Shown here: positions 1 to 10,932 of the stretch, piece after piece
Layout: the number at the start of each line of letters is the position of its first letter
Position numbering within the stretch: the first letter of the stretch is position 1
Assembly (NCBI GenBank): GCA_020634885.1
Contig: JACKAW010000009.1
Location: 1 to 64,000, forward strand
DNA from: Anaerolineales bacterium
GTDB taxonomy: Bacteria > Chloroflexota > Anaerolineae > Anaerolineales > Villigracilaceae
Direction: 5' to 3'
Length of the DNA: 64,000 nt
Program-made: the position numbers and the translations under genes
The notes under the pieces: model-generated
What the model saw: only the letters and a program-made list of their open reading frames with translations
Databases searched by the model: none
Told to the model about the DNA's origin: nothing

Positions 1-497
1 ACATCTGCCCGGGTTTGCGGCGCAACATCATCGGCAAGGTCAGCGCTTTCTGCAGTTGCATCAGCTTGCAGGGAAAATGCCTGTGCTACAGGTGAGTTGG
101 GGTTGTTACGGGCGATCACATAAGTGGTCGTTCCGAACAACAAGACAATCACTATAGCGATCACTACACTGCGCATAATGGTACGCAGCGGGTTTAGTTT
201 TGCCTGTGCCTGTGCATGAGCTTTGATCTGTTTGGGTAATGGGAGAGTGGGGTTGACCGTCGCCTGCACGCGCAGGAGCGCCAGTTTAGCTTCTTCGTTG
301 CGCGGGTTGATGGTAAGAATGTGTTTGTAAATTTCGATCTTGCGCTCTTTTTCTTCCACCACCTTGGCAAGCAACATCCATGCTGGCTCGTCTTCCGGGT
401 AGGCGTTGAGCAGGTCGGTTAGATATTTCTTCGCCAGATCACGGTTTCCACGTTGGAAGGTGTAATCGGCTTGGGTTAGTAATTCTTGTTTATTCAT
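1..497 (-). CDS. TPR-like membrane protein, 3' end cut by the window edge
   Basis: The reverse strand opens with MNKQELLTQADYTFQRGNRD and stays open to the window edge, giving about 165 residues. The N-terminal 80 residues read as helix-turn-helix pairs (DLAKKYLTDLLNAYPEDEPAW followed by KIEIYKHILTINPRNEEAK), typical of tetratricopeptide-like repeats that mediate protein contacts. A hydrophobic segment (IMRSVVIAIVIVLLFGTTTYVIA) near residue 115-135 would anchor it in the membrane with the TPR part in the cytoplasm. It follows clpC on the same strand but is separated by a strong hairpin, so it probably has its own promoter. Function is unknown; the C-terminal domain is outside the window. Confidence 0.65.
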   Translation of the reverse strand, partial: MNKQELLTQADYTFQRGNRDLAKKYLTDLLNAYPEDEPAWMLLAKVVEEKERKIEIYKHILTINPRNEEAKLALLRVQATVNPTLPLPKQIKAHAQAQAKLNPLRTIMRSVVIAIVIVLLFGTTTYVIARNNPNSPVAQAFSLQADATAESADLADDVAPQTRAD

Positions 498-507
498 ATT
501 TTGGAAA

Positions 508-538
508 GACCCTAAAGGTTTTAGAAACCTTTAGGGTC
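508..538 (-). terminator. Hairpin terminator after clpC
   Basis: A perfect 14-bp inverted repeat (GACCCTAAAGGTTT and its complement) with a 3-nt loop lies 12 bases beyond the clpC stop codon. On the reverse strand it is followed by a short T-run. It separates clpC from the TPR-like gene. Confidence 0.7.
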
Positions 539-549
539 TCACAATTTTA

Positions 550-3039
<2,490 letters not shown>

Positions 3040-3210
3040 GATTTTTCTCCTAAATACCTTGTGGGAATTCTACCAAAAAGAAAAAATCCCGTTGTAGGAA
3101 AAAGGTTAGAGTTTCCTTACCAGAATAGGGGATATTGAGAGTTTTGGGCGTAAAAAGCAGTGATTTGCACAAAACCCATACTTTTGTATAGGTTAATTTG
3201 CCACAAGATG

Positions 3211-5913
3211 CTACCCTGTATTTCTTAACCCTGCTGCAATGCCATTGATGGTCAATGCCATGATCTCGCGCAGAGGTTTGGCTTCTTCGCCATCGGGATC
3301 GGGCAACGCTCGCAAACGCTGTAGGGTTTCCACTTGAATGTAGTTCAACGGGTCTACATAGGGGTTGCGAAGTTGTACGGCTTGCTGGGTGGTTGCTTCC
3401 AATTCAAGAAGAGATGTATGCCTGCTGACCTTTAAGACCAGGTCACGAGTCTGTTCATATTCAGAGCGAATGGAATTAAAAATTTCGCTGCCCAATTTTT
3501 TATCGGGAACCAAACTCACATACAGCGCGGAGATATCCATGTCTGCTTTAAGTAGGGAAATCTCTGAGTTGTTTAACAAGGTTTGGAAGAAGAGCCAGCC
3601 ATCATACATTTCTTGTAGAAGCGCAACGTCATGGATGGCGGCAAGACCTGTGCCAAGGCTGTACCAGCTTGGCAGGTTAAATCGGCTTTGCATCCAAGAG
3701 AAAACCCACGGGATGGCGCGGATCTGATTGACTGCGCCAGCTTTGGCGCGGGATGCAGGGCGCGAGCCAATTTGTAGGCGTTTGATCTCATCAAGCGGGG
3801 TGGCGGCTTCCCAAAATTGAATGAAGCCGGGGGTTTCGTAGACGAGTGAGCGATATGCCCGAAACCCCGCATTGGAGATCGTTTCTATTGTCTGTCGCCA
3901 TTTGGCAGGGATGGGTTCTTCTTTGTGCGGCGCCGATGCAAGAATGACCGCGCTTGCGATCTGTTCAAGGTGGCGGTGCGCCAAACCCGGGTTTGCATAG
4001 CGAGAGGCGATGATCTCGCCCTGCTCGGTTACGCGGAAACGCCCGTTGATGCTGCCTGTGGGTTGGGCGCGAATGGCATTGTTTGCGGGTCCCCCGCCGC
4101 GGGCAATCGTCCCGCCGCGCCCGTGGAAGATGGTTAGTTTGATCTTGTGTTTAGCGGCAATTTTGGTGATCTCTTCCTGTGCCTGATACAAAGACCAGTT
4201 TGCCATTACGTATCCGCCGTCTTTGTTGCTGTCGGAATAGCCGATCATGACCATTTGTGTGTTGCCAAGGGATTCTAAATGTTTGCGGTAGTACCCTGAA
4301 GTAAATAATTGTTCGAGTATCTTTGGCGCGTCTTTCAGGTCTTGCACTGATTCAAAAAGCGGGGCAATGGGCGGCAGTTGTTTGGCGCCTGCCCATTTTG
4401 CAAGCAAAAGAACGGTGAGCACATCGGCGGCGGCATGGGTCATGGAAATGACGATGGGACCGAGCAGGTCGCTTCCGTAGATTTCTTTTGTCCTGCCGAT
4501 CAGTTGGAACAAAGCCCAGGTTTCGGCTGTATCTGAAGTGACGCCCGGGTGTTTGGAGAGGTTGGGCGCGGGGTTATTTAAGAGCCTGCTCAAAAGAGTG
4601 GCTCGTTCTTCATCCGGCAAATTCTCAAAATCAGATTCGATATTGAGGGCGCGTAATATTTCGCTCAACGCGGCATTGAAGCGGCTAGAGTCTTCGCGGA
4701 TGTCGAGGTGGGCGGCGTGCAAGCCAAATATTTCGACCTTGTGAATGACTGCCTGAAGTTCGTCGTTGAGCAGGCTTTTCGGCATGGCAGAGGCAATGAT
4801 CCGCAAGGGTTCCAACAGGTCGTTCACGCTTAGTCTGGATTGGTGAGTATGTTCGCCCAGCAGGTGGCGGGTCATGCTGTCTTTCGAGGCTTCTGCAAGA
4901 TCGTTCACTAATAATGAAAGTACCAGGCGGTAGGGTTCATTGGAGTAACGCTGTTCAATGTAGGAGACGTGTTCGGGAAACGGGCGGCGCTTTTCGATCC
5001 ATGCCAGCAAAGCTGGGGGCGGAGTGATGCGGCTTGAACTAACGCTAAGTTGACGCCCAAGTTCGTGCAACTCCCGACGCAGGTTTTCCACGACAAGTCC
5101 ACGATGCAGGCGCAGCGTCTCTGCGGTGATGTGTGATTTGACAAAGGGGTTGCCGTCTCTATCGCCGCCGATCCATGAAGCCAGTTTCAACCATCGCCGC
5201 GGAGGGGAAACACTGGGGTAGTATTTTTCGAGAGCGTCTTCAAGGTCGCGATAAAGCACGGGCAGGGTGTTCCAGAAAAAGGAATCGACGTAATACATGC
5301 CTGTGCGCACTTCGTCTGCCACGGTTAATTTTTCGGCGCGCACCCGGTCGGTAAGCCAAAGCGCAGAAATGACAGCCCGAAGCGCGTGGATGGTGGCTTG
5401 CCGTTCACGCGGATAATTCTCGTTTTGACTGAGTTCGGCAAGCAATGAGGCAATGCGTTCTGTTTTGGAGAGAATCGTGCGCCGTCTCGCCTCAGTAGGA
5501 TGAGCGGTGAGCACCAGTTCAATGGATAAGTTCTCCATCAGGGTTTTAATTTGCCCCGGCGTTACGCCCTGTTCTTTGAGGATTGCGAACGCTTCGCCAA
5601 TTGACTCGTTGTTAGATTCGGGGAATACTTCGCTTTCACGTTGACGGAGTATCTGCACACGGTGATCTTCTTCCACCAGGTTTACAAGATCGAAATAGGC
5701 GGCAAATGAAGCAGCCAAAACCCGCGCATCTTTGATCGAAAGGGTGGAAATACTTTGCTGCAAATTTCGAGCAGCCTGTTCATCTCCGTTTCGGCGTTCA
5801 CGGGCAAGCGAGCGGATGTGTTCTTCTTTTTCAAACAGGTCTGGAGCTTCAATCTCGGAGATCACCTTGCCAAGCAGGTCTCCAAGCAGGTGAATTTTTT
5901 GTGAAATATCCAT
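3211..5913 (-). CDS. ppc: Phosphoenolpyruvate carboxylase
   Basis: Makes oxaloacetate from phosphoenolpyruvate and bicarbonate, refilling the TCA cycle; cytosolic tetramer in known family members. About 900 residues, the full family length. Visible signatures are VLTAHPTEARRRT with the catalytic histidine (about residue 140), GYSDSNKDGG, FHGRGGTIARGGGP and the intact C-terminal ending NTG. An in-frame ATG five codons upstream (5928) is possible, but the ATG at 5913 has GGAG at the right distance and the upstream one has none, so 5913 is preferred. The ABC exporter gene upstream ends about 75 bases before it on the same strand, so cotranscription is possible. Confidence 0.95.
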   Translation of the reverse strand: MDISQKIHLLGDLLGKVISEIEAPDLFEKEEHIRSLARERRNGDEQAARNLQQSISTLSIKDARVLAASFAAYFDLVNLVEEDHRVQILRQRESEVFPESNNESIGEAFAILKEQGVTPGQIKTLMENLSIELVLTAHPTEARRRTILSKTERIASLLAELSQNENYPRERQATIHALRAVISALWLTDRVRAEKLTVADEVRTGMYYVDSFFWNTLPVLYRDLEDALEKYYPSVSPPRRWLKLASWIGGDRDGNPFVKSHITAETLRLHRGLVVENLRRELHELGRQLSVSSSRITPPPALLAWIEKRRPFPEHVSYIEQRYSNEPYRLVLSLLVNDLAEASKDSMTRHLLGEHTHQSRLSVNDLLEPLRIIASAMPKSLLNDELQAVIHKVEIFGLHAAHLDIREDSSRFNAALSEILRALNIESDFENLPDEERATLLSRLLNNPAPNLSKHPGVTSDTAETWALFQLIGRTKEIYGSDLLGPIVISMTHAAADVLTVLLLAKWAGAKQLPPIAPLFESVQDLKDAPKILEQLFTSGYYRKHLESLGNTQMVMIGYSDSNKDGGYVMANWSLYQAQEEITKIAAKHKIKLTIFHGRGGTIARGGGPANNAIRAQPTGSINGRFRVTEQGEIIASRYANPGLAHRHLEQIASAVILASAPHKEEPIPAKWRQTIETISNAGFRAYRSLVYETPGFIQFWEAATPLDEIKRLQIGSRPASRAKAGAVNQIRAIPWVFSWMQSRFNLPSWYSLGTGLAAIHDVALLQEMYDGWLFFQTLLNNSEISLLKADMDISALYVSLVPDKKLGSEIFNSIRSEYEQTRDLVLKVSRHTSLLELEATTQQAVQLRNPYVDPLNYIQVETLQRLRALPDPDGEEAKPLREIMALTINGIAAGLRNTG

Positions 5914-5989
5914 AACGGCTCCGTCCATTCATCATACATAGGTCAAATATATGGGTGTAACAACCCCATGAACACAAAGACGGCACGTA

Positions 5990-7945
5990 CTATTCTTTAT
6001 CGCCTCTAAATTGGGTTTCATACAACTGGCTGTATATTCCACCAGTTTGGATCAGTTCTTCATGCGTTCCACGTTCGACGATCTTGCCGCGATCCATAAC
6101 AAGGATAACATCCGCCGCAAGGATCGTGGACAGACGGTGGGCAATGACAATACTCGTCCGCCCTGCCATGACGCGCTTCAACGCCTCTTGAATAAGGGAT
6201 TCAGATTCGCTGTCCAGTGAGCTGGTGGCTTCATCCAAAACAAGGATGCGCGGATTTTTGAGAATGACACGCGCCAGGGCAATGCGTTGTTTTTCGCCGC
6301 CGCTGAGTCTGTATCCGCGTTCGCCGACGATGGTGTCGTAACCTTCAGACAGGTCCATGATAAAGGCGTGGATATTGGCAGCTTTGGCGGCGGCTTCTAT
6401 TTCTTCCTGGGTGGCATCGGGTTTGGCGTAGGTCAGGTTTGTGCGGATGCTGTCATGAAAGAGGTAGGTCTCTTGTGTAACCATGCCGATGGAATGCGAA
6501 AGCGATTCGAGCGTCACCTCTTTTAAGTTGTGACCGTCAATTTTTATATCCCCATCGGTTGGGTCGTACAGGCGTGGAATGAGATAGGTGATGGTGGTTT
6601 TGCCTGCGCCGGAAGGACCGACGAGTGCAACCAACTGCCCGGGGTGGGCGGTGAAGGAGATTCCGCTCAGGGCGATGTCTCTGGCTTGAGAGGCAGAGCC
6701 CGCTTCGGCGGAGTTTGAGGCGGCGCTTCGTTCCACCCGCCGCTTGATGCTGGATGCGTCAGCATTCCCTCCGCTGAGAACGGCTGTCACATTTTCTACT
6801 TTGCCATAGCGTTTTACGTCTTTGAGCAAAATAGATTCATCCACTTTGTAATTGAAGGTGACGTTTTCAAATTGCAATTCGCCTCGTACATCTTTCAGTT
6901 CAATGGCGTTTTCCTGTTCAGCAATATCCTGCGGAAGATCAATGACTTCAAAGACCCGTTCAAAAGAAACCATACTGGTGGAAAAATCCACCGGCGCGCT
7001 GACCAGCCCTTGAAGCGAGCCGTAAAGCTGCCCAAGGTACGAACCAAAAGCAACGATGGTTCCAACGGTGAAAACATCTGTGATGACGAAGTAACCGCCA
7101 AGCCCATATACAAGCGCTGTGCCTACGGCTGTGACCAACCCGAAGATGACGAAAAAGGATGAGCCGATGACGGCGCGTCGAATGCCAATATCGCGGACGT
7201 TCGCGGCACGTTCTCGAAAACGTTTTTCTTCTTCACGAGTGCGCCCAAAAAGTTTTACGAGCAGTGCGCCGCCAATGTTGAGGGTTTCGTTCATGTGGGC
7301 ATTCATCTGTGCGTTGATATCCATTGCCTCGCGGGCAATATCGCGCAGGACGCTGCCAATACGCTGGGCGGTAACGATGAACAGCGGCAGGATGAGCACA
7401 CTGATGATGGTGAGCCGCCACTCAAGGGAGATCATCACAATAAGCAAAGCAACTGTTTGAATGAAATTGGTGACGATATTGACGATGGTATTGCTGATTG
7501 CATTTTGGGCGCCGACCACATCGCTGTTGAGGCGCGACATCAATTCACCGGTTTTGGTGTTGGTAAAGAAACGCAAAGACATGTGCTGCAAATGTGCAAA
7601 AAGCGTAGAGCGCAGGTCGTAGATCACGCCTTCTCCCACGGTGGAGTTGAGGCGTCTTTGAATGACGCTAATTCCGCCATTGAGCGCGGGAATGAAGAGC
7701 AACGCCACACCCAGCAAGATAAGCCGCTGCGTATCTTTGGCGGGCAGAACCACATCGATCATATTGCGAAAGATCAGCGGGGTGAGCAAGGATAAACCGG
7801 TGCTCAACAAAATGGTTGTGAGCATCCCTGCAATATGTTTCCAGTAAGGTCTGGCATAGGCAAGGACGCGCAGTAAAAGTTCTCGTGTTACTTTGGGTTT
7901 TTCATCGCCCTGTCGCATCGACATCCACCAACCGTATCCGTGCAT
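5990..7945 (-). CDS. ABC exporter, fused membrane and ATPase domains (MsbA/MdlB type)
   Basis: A 651-residue half-transporter that would dimerise in the cytoplasmic membrane to export a lipid, peptide or drug; substrate unknown. Six membrane segments span roughly residues 35-320. The ATPase domain carries Walker A GPSGAGKTT, signature LSGGEKQ, Walker B ILVLDEATSSLD and the H-loop AHRLST. Odd: about 50-55 extra residues (from ILLKDVKRYGKVE to SASQARDI) sit between the start of the ATPase fold (FENVTFNYK) and the usual ALSGISF segment, low in complexity and rich in Ser/Ala. The start has GGAGATG upstream and a promoter at 7980-8008. ppc follows on the same strand. Confidence 0.88.
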   Translation of the reverse strand: MHGYGWWMSMRQGDEKPKVTRELLLRVLAYARPYWKHIAGMLTTILLSTGLSLLTPLIFRNMIDVVLPAKDTQRLILLGVALLFIPALNGGISVIQRRLNSTVGEGVIYDLRSTLFAHLQHMSLRFFTNTKTGELMSRLNSDVVGAQNAISNTIVNIVTNFIQTVALLIVMISLEWRLTIISVLILPLFIVTAQRIGSVLRDIAREAMDINAQMNAHMNETLNIGGALLVKLFGRTREEEKRFRERAANVRDIGIRRAVIGSSFFVIFGLVTAVGTALVYGLGGYFVITDVFTVGTIVAFGSYLGQLYGSLQGLVSAPVDFSTSMVSFERVFEVIDLPQDIAEQENAIELKDVRGELQFENVTFNYKVDESILLKDVKRYGKVENVTAVLSGGNADASSIKRRVERSAASNSAEAGSASQARDIALSGISFTAHPGQLVALVGPSGAGKTTITYLIPRLYDPTDGDIKIDGHNLKEVTLESLSHSIGMVTQETYLFHDSIRTNLTYAKPDATQEEIEAAAKAANIHAFIMDLSEGYDTIVGERGYRLSGGEKQRIALARVILKNPRILVLDEATSSLDSESESLIQEALKRVMAGRTSIVIAHRLSTILAADVILVMDRGKIVERGTHEELIQTGGIYSQLYETQFRGDKE

Positions 7946-7979
7946 AAAATCATCTCCAAATTCACTTGTTTTTCAGGTA

Positions 7980-8008
7980 ACTATAAAGCCTTCAATGGAA
8001 TGAAGCAA
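7980..8008 (-). promoter_or_regulatory. Promoter of the ABC exporter gene
   Basis: Reverse strand: TTGCTT (8003-8008), 17-bp spacer, TATAGT (7980-7985). The predicted start of transcription is about 30 bases before the ATG and leaves room for the GGAG ribosome site. Confidence 0.6.
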
Positions 8009-8077
8009 CTGGAAAAAGAGCGAGGGTTATGGCTTGCTCAAAGTAGGTTGGCAAACATTAAACAAAGAGCAAAAGAA

Positions 8078-8164
8078 TTAATGCGAATTACGCCAACAGG
8101 GCAAATGACGCGAAAAAAACATTTTTTATGCGTTATTCGCCTTTTTTCGCGCTTTTCGCATTAA
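8078..8164. repeat. Nested AT-rich inverted repeat in the 331-bp gap before the PIN/TRAM gene
   Basis: Outer arms TTAATGCGAA (8078-8087) and TTCGCATTAA (8155-8164) are perfect complements. Inner arms GCGAAAAAA (8110-8118) and TTTTTTCGC (8142-8150) are too. The gap 7946-8276 otherwise holds the ABC exporter promoter on one side and the promoter of the PIN/TRAM gene on the other; no gene is seen. The hairpin lies between two divergent promoters, so it is not a simple terminator. Confidence 0.6.
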
Positions 8165-8209
8165 GGTTTTAAGACTTTGAGAAAGCCATGAGATACATGG
8201 TTTTCGTAA

Positions 8210-8238
8210 TTGACTCAGGATACCCTCCATGCTATTAT
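8210..8238 (+). promoter_or_regulatory. Promoter of the PIN/TRAM gene
   Basis: TTGACT (8210-8215), 17-bp spacer, TATTAT (8233-8238). Predicted transcription start near 8245, about 32 bases before the ATG with its AAGGAG site. Confidence 0.65.
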
Positions 8239-8276
8239 CGCTCCGCAATTATTTTTTCTTTGTTTTAAGGAGCACC

Positions 8277-9356
8277 ATGAGTTTTGAATTTATTCTTCGT
8301 ATTATTGGCATGATCGTATTGGGGGTAGCTGGGGGGTTTTGGGGATTTGAAGTAGCGCAATACACCCCCGAAGATGCAGTTCGCACCACCCTTATTTTCA
8401 GCCTGGTCGGCGCGTTGACGGGTTTGATCTTAACCCCATATTTCACCACCCGCCCTGCGCGGGCGCTCCGTTCCCTGCTGGGACGCATGTCTGCCGAGAG
8501 CCTGTTTGCCGGTCTAACCGGTCTTGTGGTCGGATTATTGATCGCAGCGCTGCTGGCATTTCCGCTTTCCATGTTGCCGCAACCCTTTAGCCAGATATTA
8601 CCTTTCGTCGGTGTTTTAATTTTTTCCTACTTCGGCGTTTCTCTATTCGTCATGCGTCAAGGCGATATTATGGGGCTGCTCAGCGTTCTCAGTGGACGAA
8701 CTGAGGGCGGCGGCTCTTCCTCCTGGACGAACCTAAATCGAAATATTCTGCTTGATACGAGCGTCATCATCGATGGGCGCGTGGGCGATATTGCAAAAAC
8801 CGGCTTTCTGCCCGGAACCCTGCTCATCCCCCGCTTTGTTTTGAACGAGCTGCAATACATCGCAGATTCTCCCGATGGGATGCGCCGTCAACGCGGGCGG
8901 CGCGGCATGGAAGTGCTGGCAGAGTTGCAAAAACTTCCGAACATTCTCGTCCGCATCTCAGATATTAATGTAGACGGCGTCCGTGAAGTGGATGACAAAC
9001 TGGTGGTGTTGGGCAAGCAGCTTAAATGTCCCGTACTCACCAACGATTACAACCTCAACCGCGTGGCTGAATTGCAAGGCGTTACGGTGCTCAACATCAA
9101 CGAACTGGCAAACGCCGTCAAATCGGTTGTTCTGCCGGGCGAATTGCTCCGCATCAACATCATGCAGGAAGGCAAGGAACACGGGCAAGGCGTAGGCTAC
9201 ATGGATGATGGAACCATGGTCGTCGTCGAAAACGGACGCGACTACATCGGCGAGTATATGGAAGTGAGTATCACCAAAGTCTTGCAAACTGCCGCCGGAC
9301 GCATGATCTTCGGACGCGTGGAAGAAGAGAATGGGCGAAAAGCCAAGAGCAAGTGA
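8277..9356 (+). CDS. Membrane-anchored PIN/TRAM domain protein (YacL type)
   Basis: About 359 residues. Four hydrophobic segments (roughly residues 5-25, 38-56, 75-97, 107-126) precede a PIN nuclease-like domain beginning LLDTSVIIDGR near residue 157, with further acidic residues (NELQ, DDKLVV, TNDYNLNR) matching the metal site of the family. A TRAM RNA-binding domain follows (GELLRINIMQEGKEHGQGVG). PIN domains are Mg-dependent RNases in general; the role of this YacL-type family is not settled. The ATG at 8277 is chosen because AAGGAG lies just upstream; earlier in-frame codons have no ribosome site and overlap the promoter. Monocistronic, ended by a terminator. Confidence 0.88.
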   Translation: MSFEFILRIIGMIVLGVAGGFWGFEVAQYTPEDAVRTTLIFSLVGALTGLILTPYFTTRPARALRSLLGRMSAESLFAGLTGLVVGLLIAALLAFPLSMLPQPFSQILPFVGVLIFSYFGVSLFVMRQGDIMGLLSVLSGRTEGGGSSSWTNLNRNILLDTSVIIDGRVGDIAKTGFLPGTLLIPRFVLNELQYIADSPDGMRRQRGRRGMEVLAELQKLPNILVRISDINVDGVREVDDKLVVLGKQLKCPVLTNDYNLNRVAELQGVTVLNINELANAVKSVVLPGELLRINIMQEGKEHGQGVGYMDDGTMVVVENGRDYIGEYMEVSITKVLQTAAGRMIFGRVEEENGRKAKSK

Positions 9357-9370
9357 ATAGTAAACAGTAA

Positions 9371-9403
9371 ACAGGACGCGAGAAGCGTCCTGTTTTGTTT
9401 TAT
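9371..9403 (+). terminator. Terminator after the PIN/TRAM gene
   Basis: Nine-bp stem (ACAGGACGC / GCGTCCTGT), GAGAA loop, followed by a T-rich run TTTTGTTTTATTTT. Confidence 0.85.
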
Positions 9404-9423
9404 TTTGCAAGGTAGGATAAAAT
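9395..9423 (+). promoter_or_regulatory. Possible cysS promoter
   Basis: TTGTTT (9395-9400) inside the T-tract of the preceding terminator, 17-bp spacer, TAAAAT (9418-9423). The leader would be about 75 nt. No T-box features (long stem I, T-box 14-mer) are recognisable. Confidence 0.4.
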
Positions 9424-9504
9424 AACCGCCATCACAAAAACACTTCAAAGCCTCTATGCTTTTGAAACCTCTGAACATTTGAAACCTTTACACAAAGAGA
9501 ACTC

Positions 9505-10893
9505 ATGCTAAAAATCTACAACACCCTCACCCGCAAAACTGAAGAATTCCAGACCCTCGAACCCGGCAAAGTACGCATGTACGTCTGCGGTGTCACGGTC
9601 TATAACGATGCCCACGTTGGGCACGCCATGTCTGCCATCGTTTTCGATATCGTCCGCCGTTATCTCGAATATCGCGGATACGCCGTCAAGCACGTCATGA
9701 ACTACACCGACGTAGACGATAAGATCATCAACCGCGCCAATCAACTCGGCGAAGACCCGCTCAAACTCTCGGCACGTTACATCGCCGATTATGCCGCCGA
9801 CCTCAAAAGCCTCAACGTCCTGCCTGCCACATCCAACCCGCAGGTCAGCACCACCATGCCGCTCATCATTCAATTCATCGAAGGGCTCATCCAAAAAGGA
9901 CACGCCTACGCCGCATCGAATGGTGATGTCTATTTCCGCGTGAACAGCGACGACGATTACGGTCGCCTCTCAGGTCGCAAACTCGAAGACATGCAAGCTG
10001 GTGCGCGCATCGAAATCGGCGAACAAAAAGAACACCCCATGGACTTCGCACTCTGGAAAGCCGCCAAACCTGGTGAAATTTCATGGGACAGCCCCTGGGG
10101 CAAAGGTCGCCCGGGCTGGCACATCGAATGCTCCGCCATGAACCTCGCCGAACTCGGCGAACAGATCGACATCCACGGCGGCGGCAACGACCTGATCTTC
10201 CCCCACCACGAAAACGAGATCGCCCAAAGCGAATGCTACACCGGCAAAGAATTCTCGCGCTACTGGATCCACAACGGCATGTTGCAACTCGGCGGCGAGA
10301 AAATGTCCAAGTCGCTGGGTAACATCATCAGCATCAAAGAATTTCTCTCCAAACGATCTTCTGATATCATGCGCATGTTGGTCTTGAATGGGACGTATCG
10401 TGCCCCGCTCATGTTCAACGATGAAACACTGGATGCTGCCGAACGAAACGTCGAACGCCTCAAATCTGCGCTCAAGCCTGCCTCCCCCTCAGCAGCCGGT
10501 CTCTCCGCCGATACCTTATCCGCTTCGACCGAATCCGCAACCGCCAACTTCACCGAAGCCATGGATAGCGACTTCAACACCGCCGGAGCCGTCGCCGCGT
10601 TATTCGAACTCTCCAAGTCCATCAACACCGCCCGCGATAACGGCGCGACTGGTGAGCAGCTCAAACCCGCGCAAGAAACCTTCAAACAATTGGCTGGCGT
10701 ACTCGGCTTGACTCTGGAAGAGAAGAAAGGCTCCAGCGAAGACGAAGCCCAAGTGGAAGCCCTCCTCTCCGAACGCACCCAAGCCCGCAAAGACAAAAAC
10801 TGGAAGCGCTCCGACGAGATCCGCGACCAGCTCAAAGTGATGGGCGTCACCATCGAAGACAGCAAAGACGGCACCACCTGGAAGTGGAGTTAA
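9505..10893 (+). CDS. cysS: Cysteinyl-tRNA synthetase
   Basis: Charges tRNA-Cys with cysteine in the cytosol. 462 residues, the usual length. The class I signatures are present: HVGHA (the HIGH motif, about residue 37) after the zinc-site Cys in MYVCGVTVYNDAH, and KMSKS near residue 270. The zinc site continues with HIECSAMN and HHENEIAQSE. The DALR anticodon-binding domain and the C-terminal ERTQARKDKNWKRSDEIRD segment are complete. The ribosome site upstream is weak (AAAGAGAA). Monocistronic between two terminators. Confidence 0.96.
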   Translation: MLKIYNTLTRKTEEFQTLEPGKVRMYVCGVTVYNDAHVGHAMSAIVFDIVRRYLEYRGYAVKHVMNYTDVDDKIINRANQLGEDPLKLSARYIADYAADLKSLNVLPATSNPQVSTTMPLIIQFIEGLIQKGHAYAASNGDVYFRVNSDDDYGRLSGRKLEDMQAGARIEIGEQKEHPMDFALWKAAKPGEISWDSPWGKGRPGWHIECSAMNLAELGEQIDIHGGGNDLIFPHHENEIAQSECYTGKEFSRYWIHNGMLQLGGEKMSKSLGNIISIKEFLSKRSSDIMRMLVLNGTYRAPLMFNDETLDAAERNVERLKSALKPASPSAAGLSADTLSASTESATANFTEAMDSDFNTAGAVAALFELSKSINTARDNGATGEQLKPAQETFKQLAGVLGLTLEEKKGSSEDEAQVEALLSERTQARKDKNWKRSDEIRDQLKVMGVTIEDSKDGTTWKWS

Positions 10894-10900
10894 ATCAAAA

Positions 10901-10932
10901 CAGGTCACGCACTACGCGTGACCTGTTTTTTT
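10901..10932. terminator. Bidirectional terminator between cysS and the glycosyltransferase gene
   Basis: Ten-bp perfect stem (CAGGTCACGC / GCGTGACCTG) with a five-base loop. T-run on the plus strand and TTTTGATTT on the minus strand; it ends two convergent genes. Confidence 0.85.

Noticed and set aside
3040..3210. CIRCE or CtsR operator before clpC
   Set aside because: Neither the TTAGCACTC-type palindrome nor GGTCAAA repeats are present; a clear promoter was not found either.
9424..9504. T-box or other riboswitch before cysS
   Set aside because: The leader is only about 75 nt and lacks a T-box sequence, stem I or an antiterminator.
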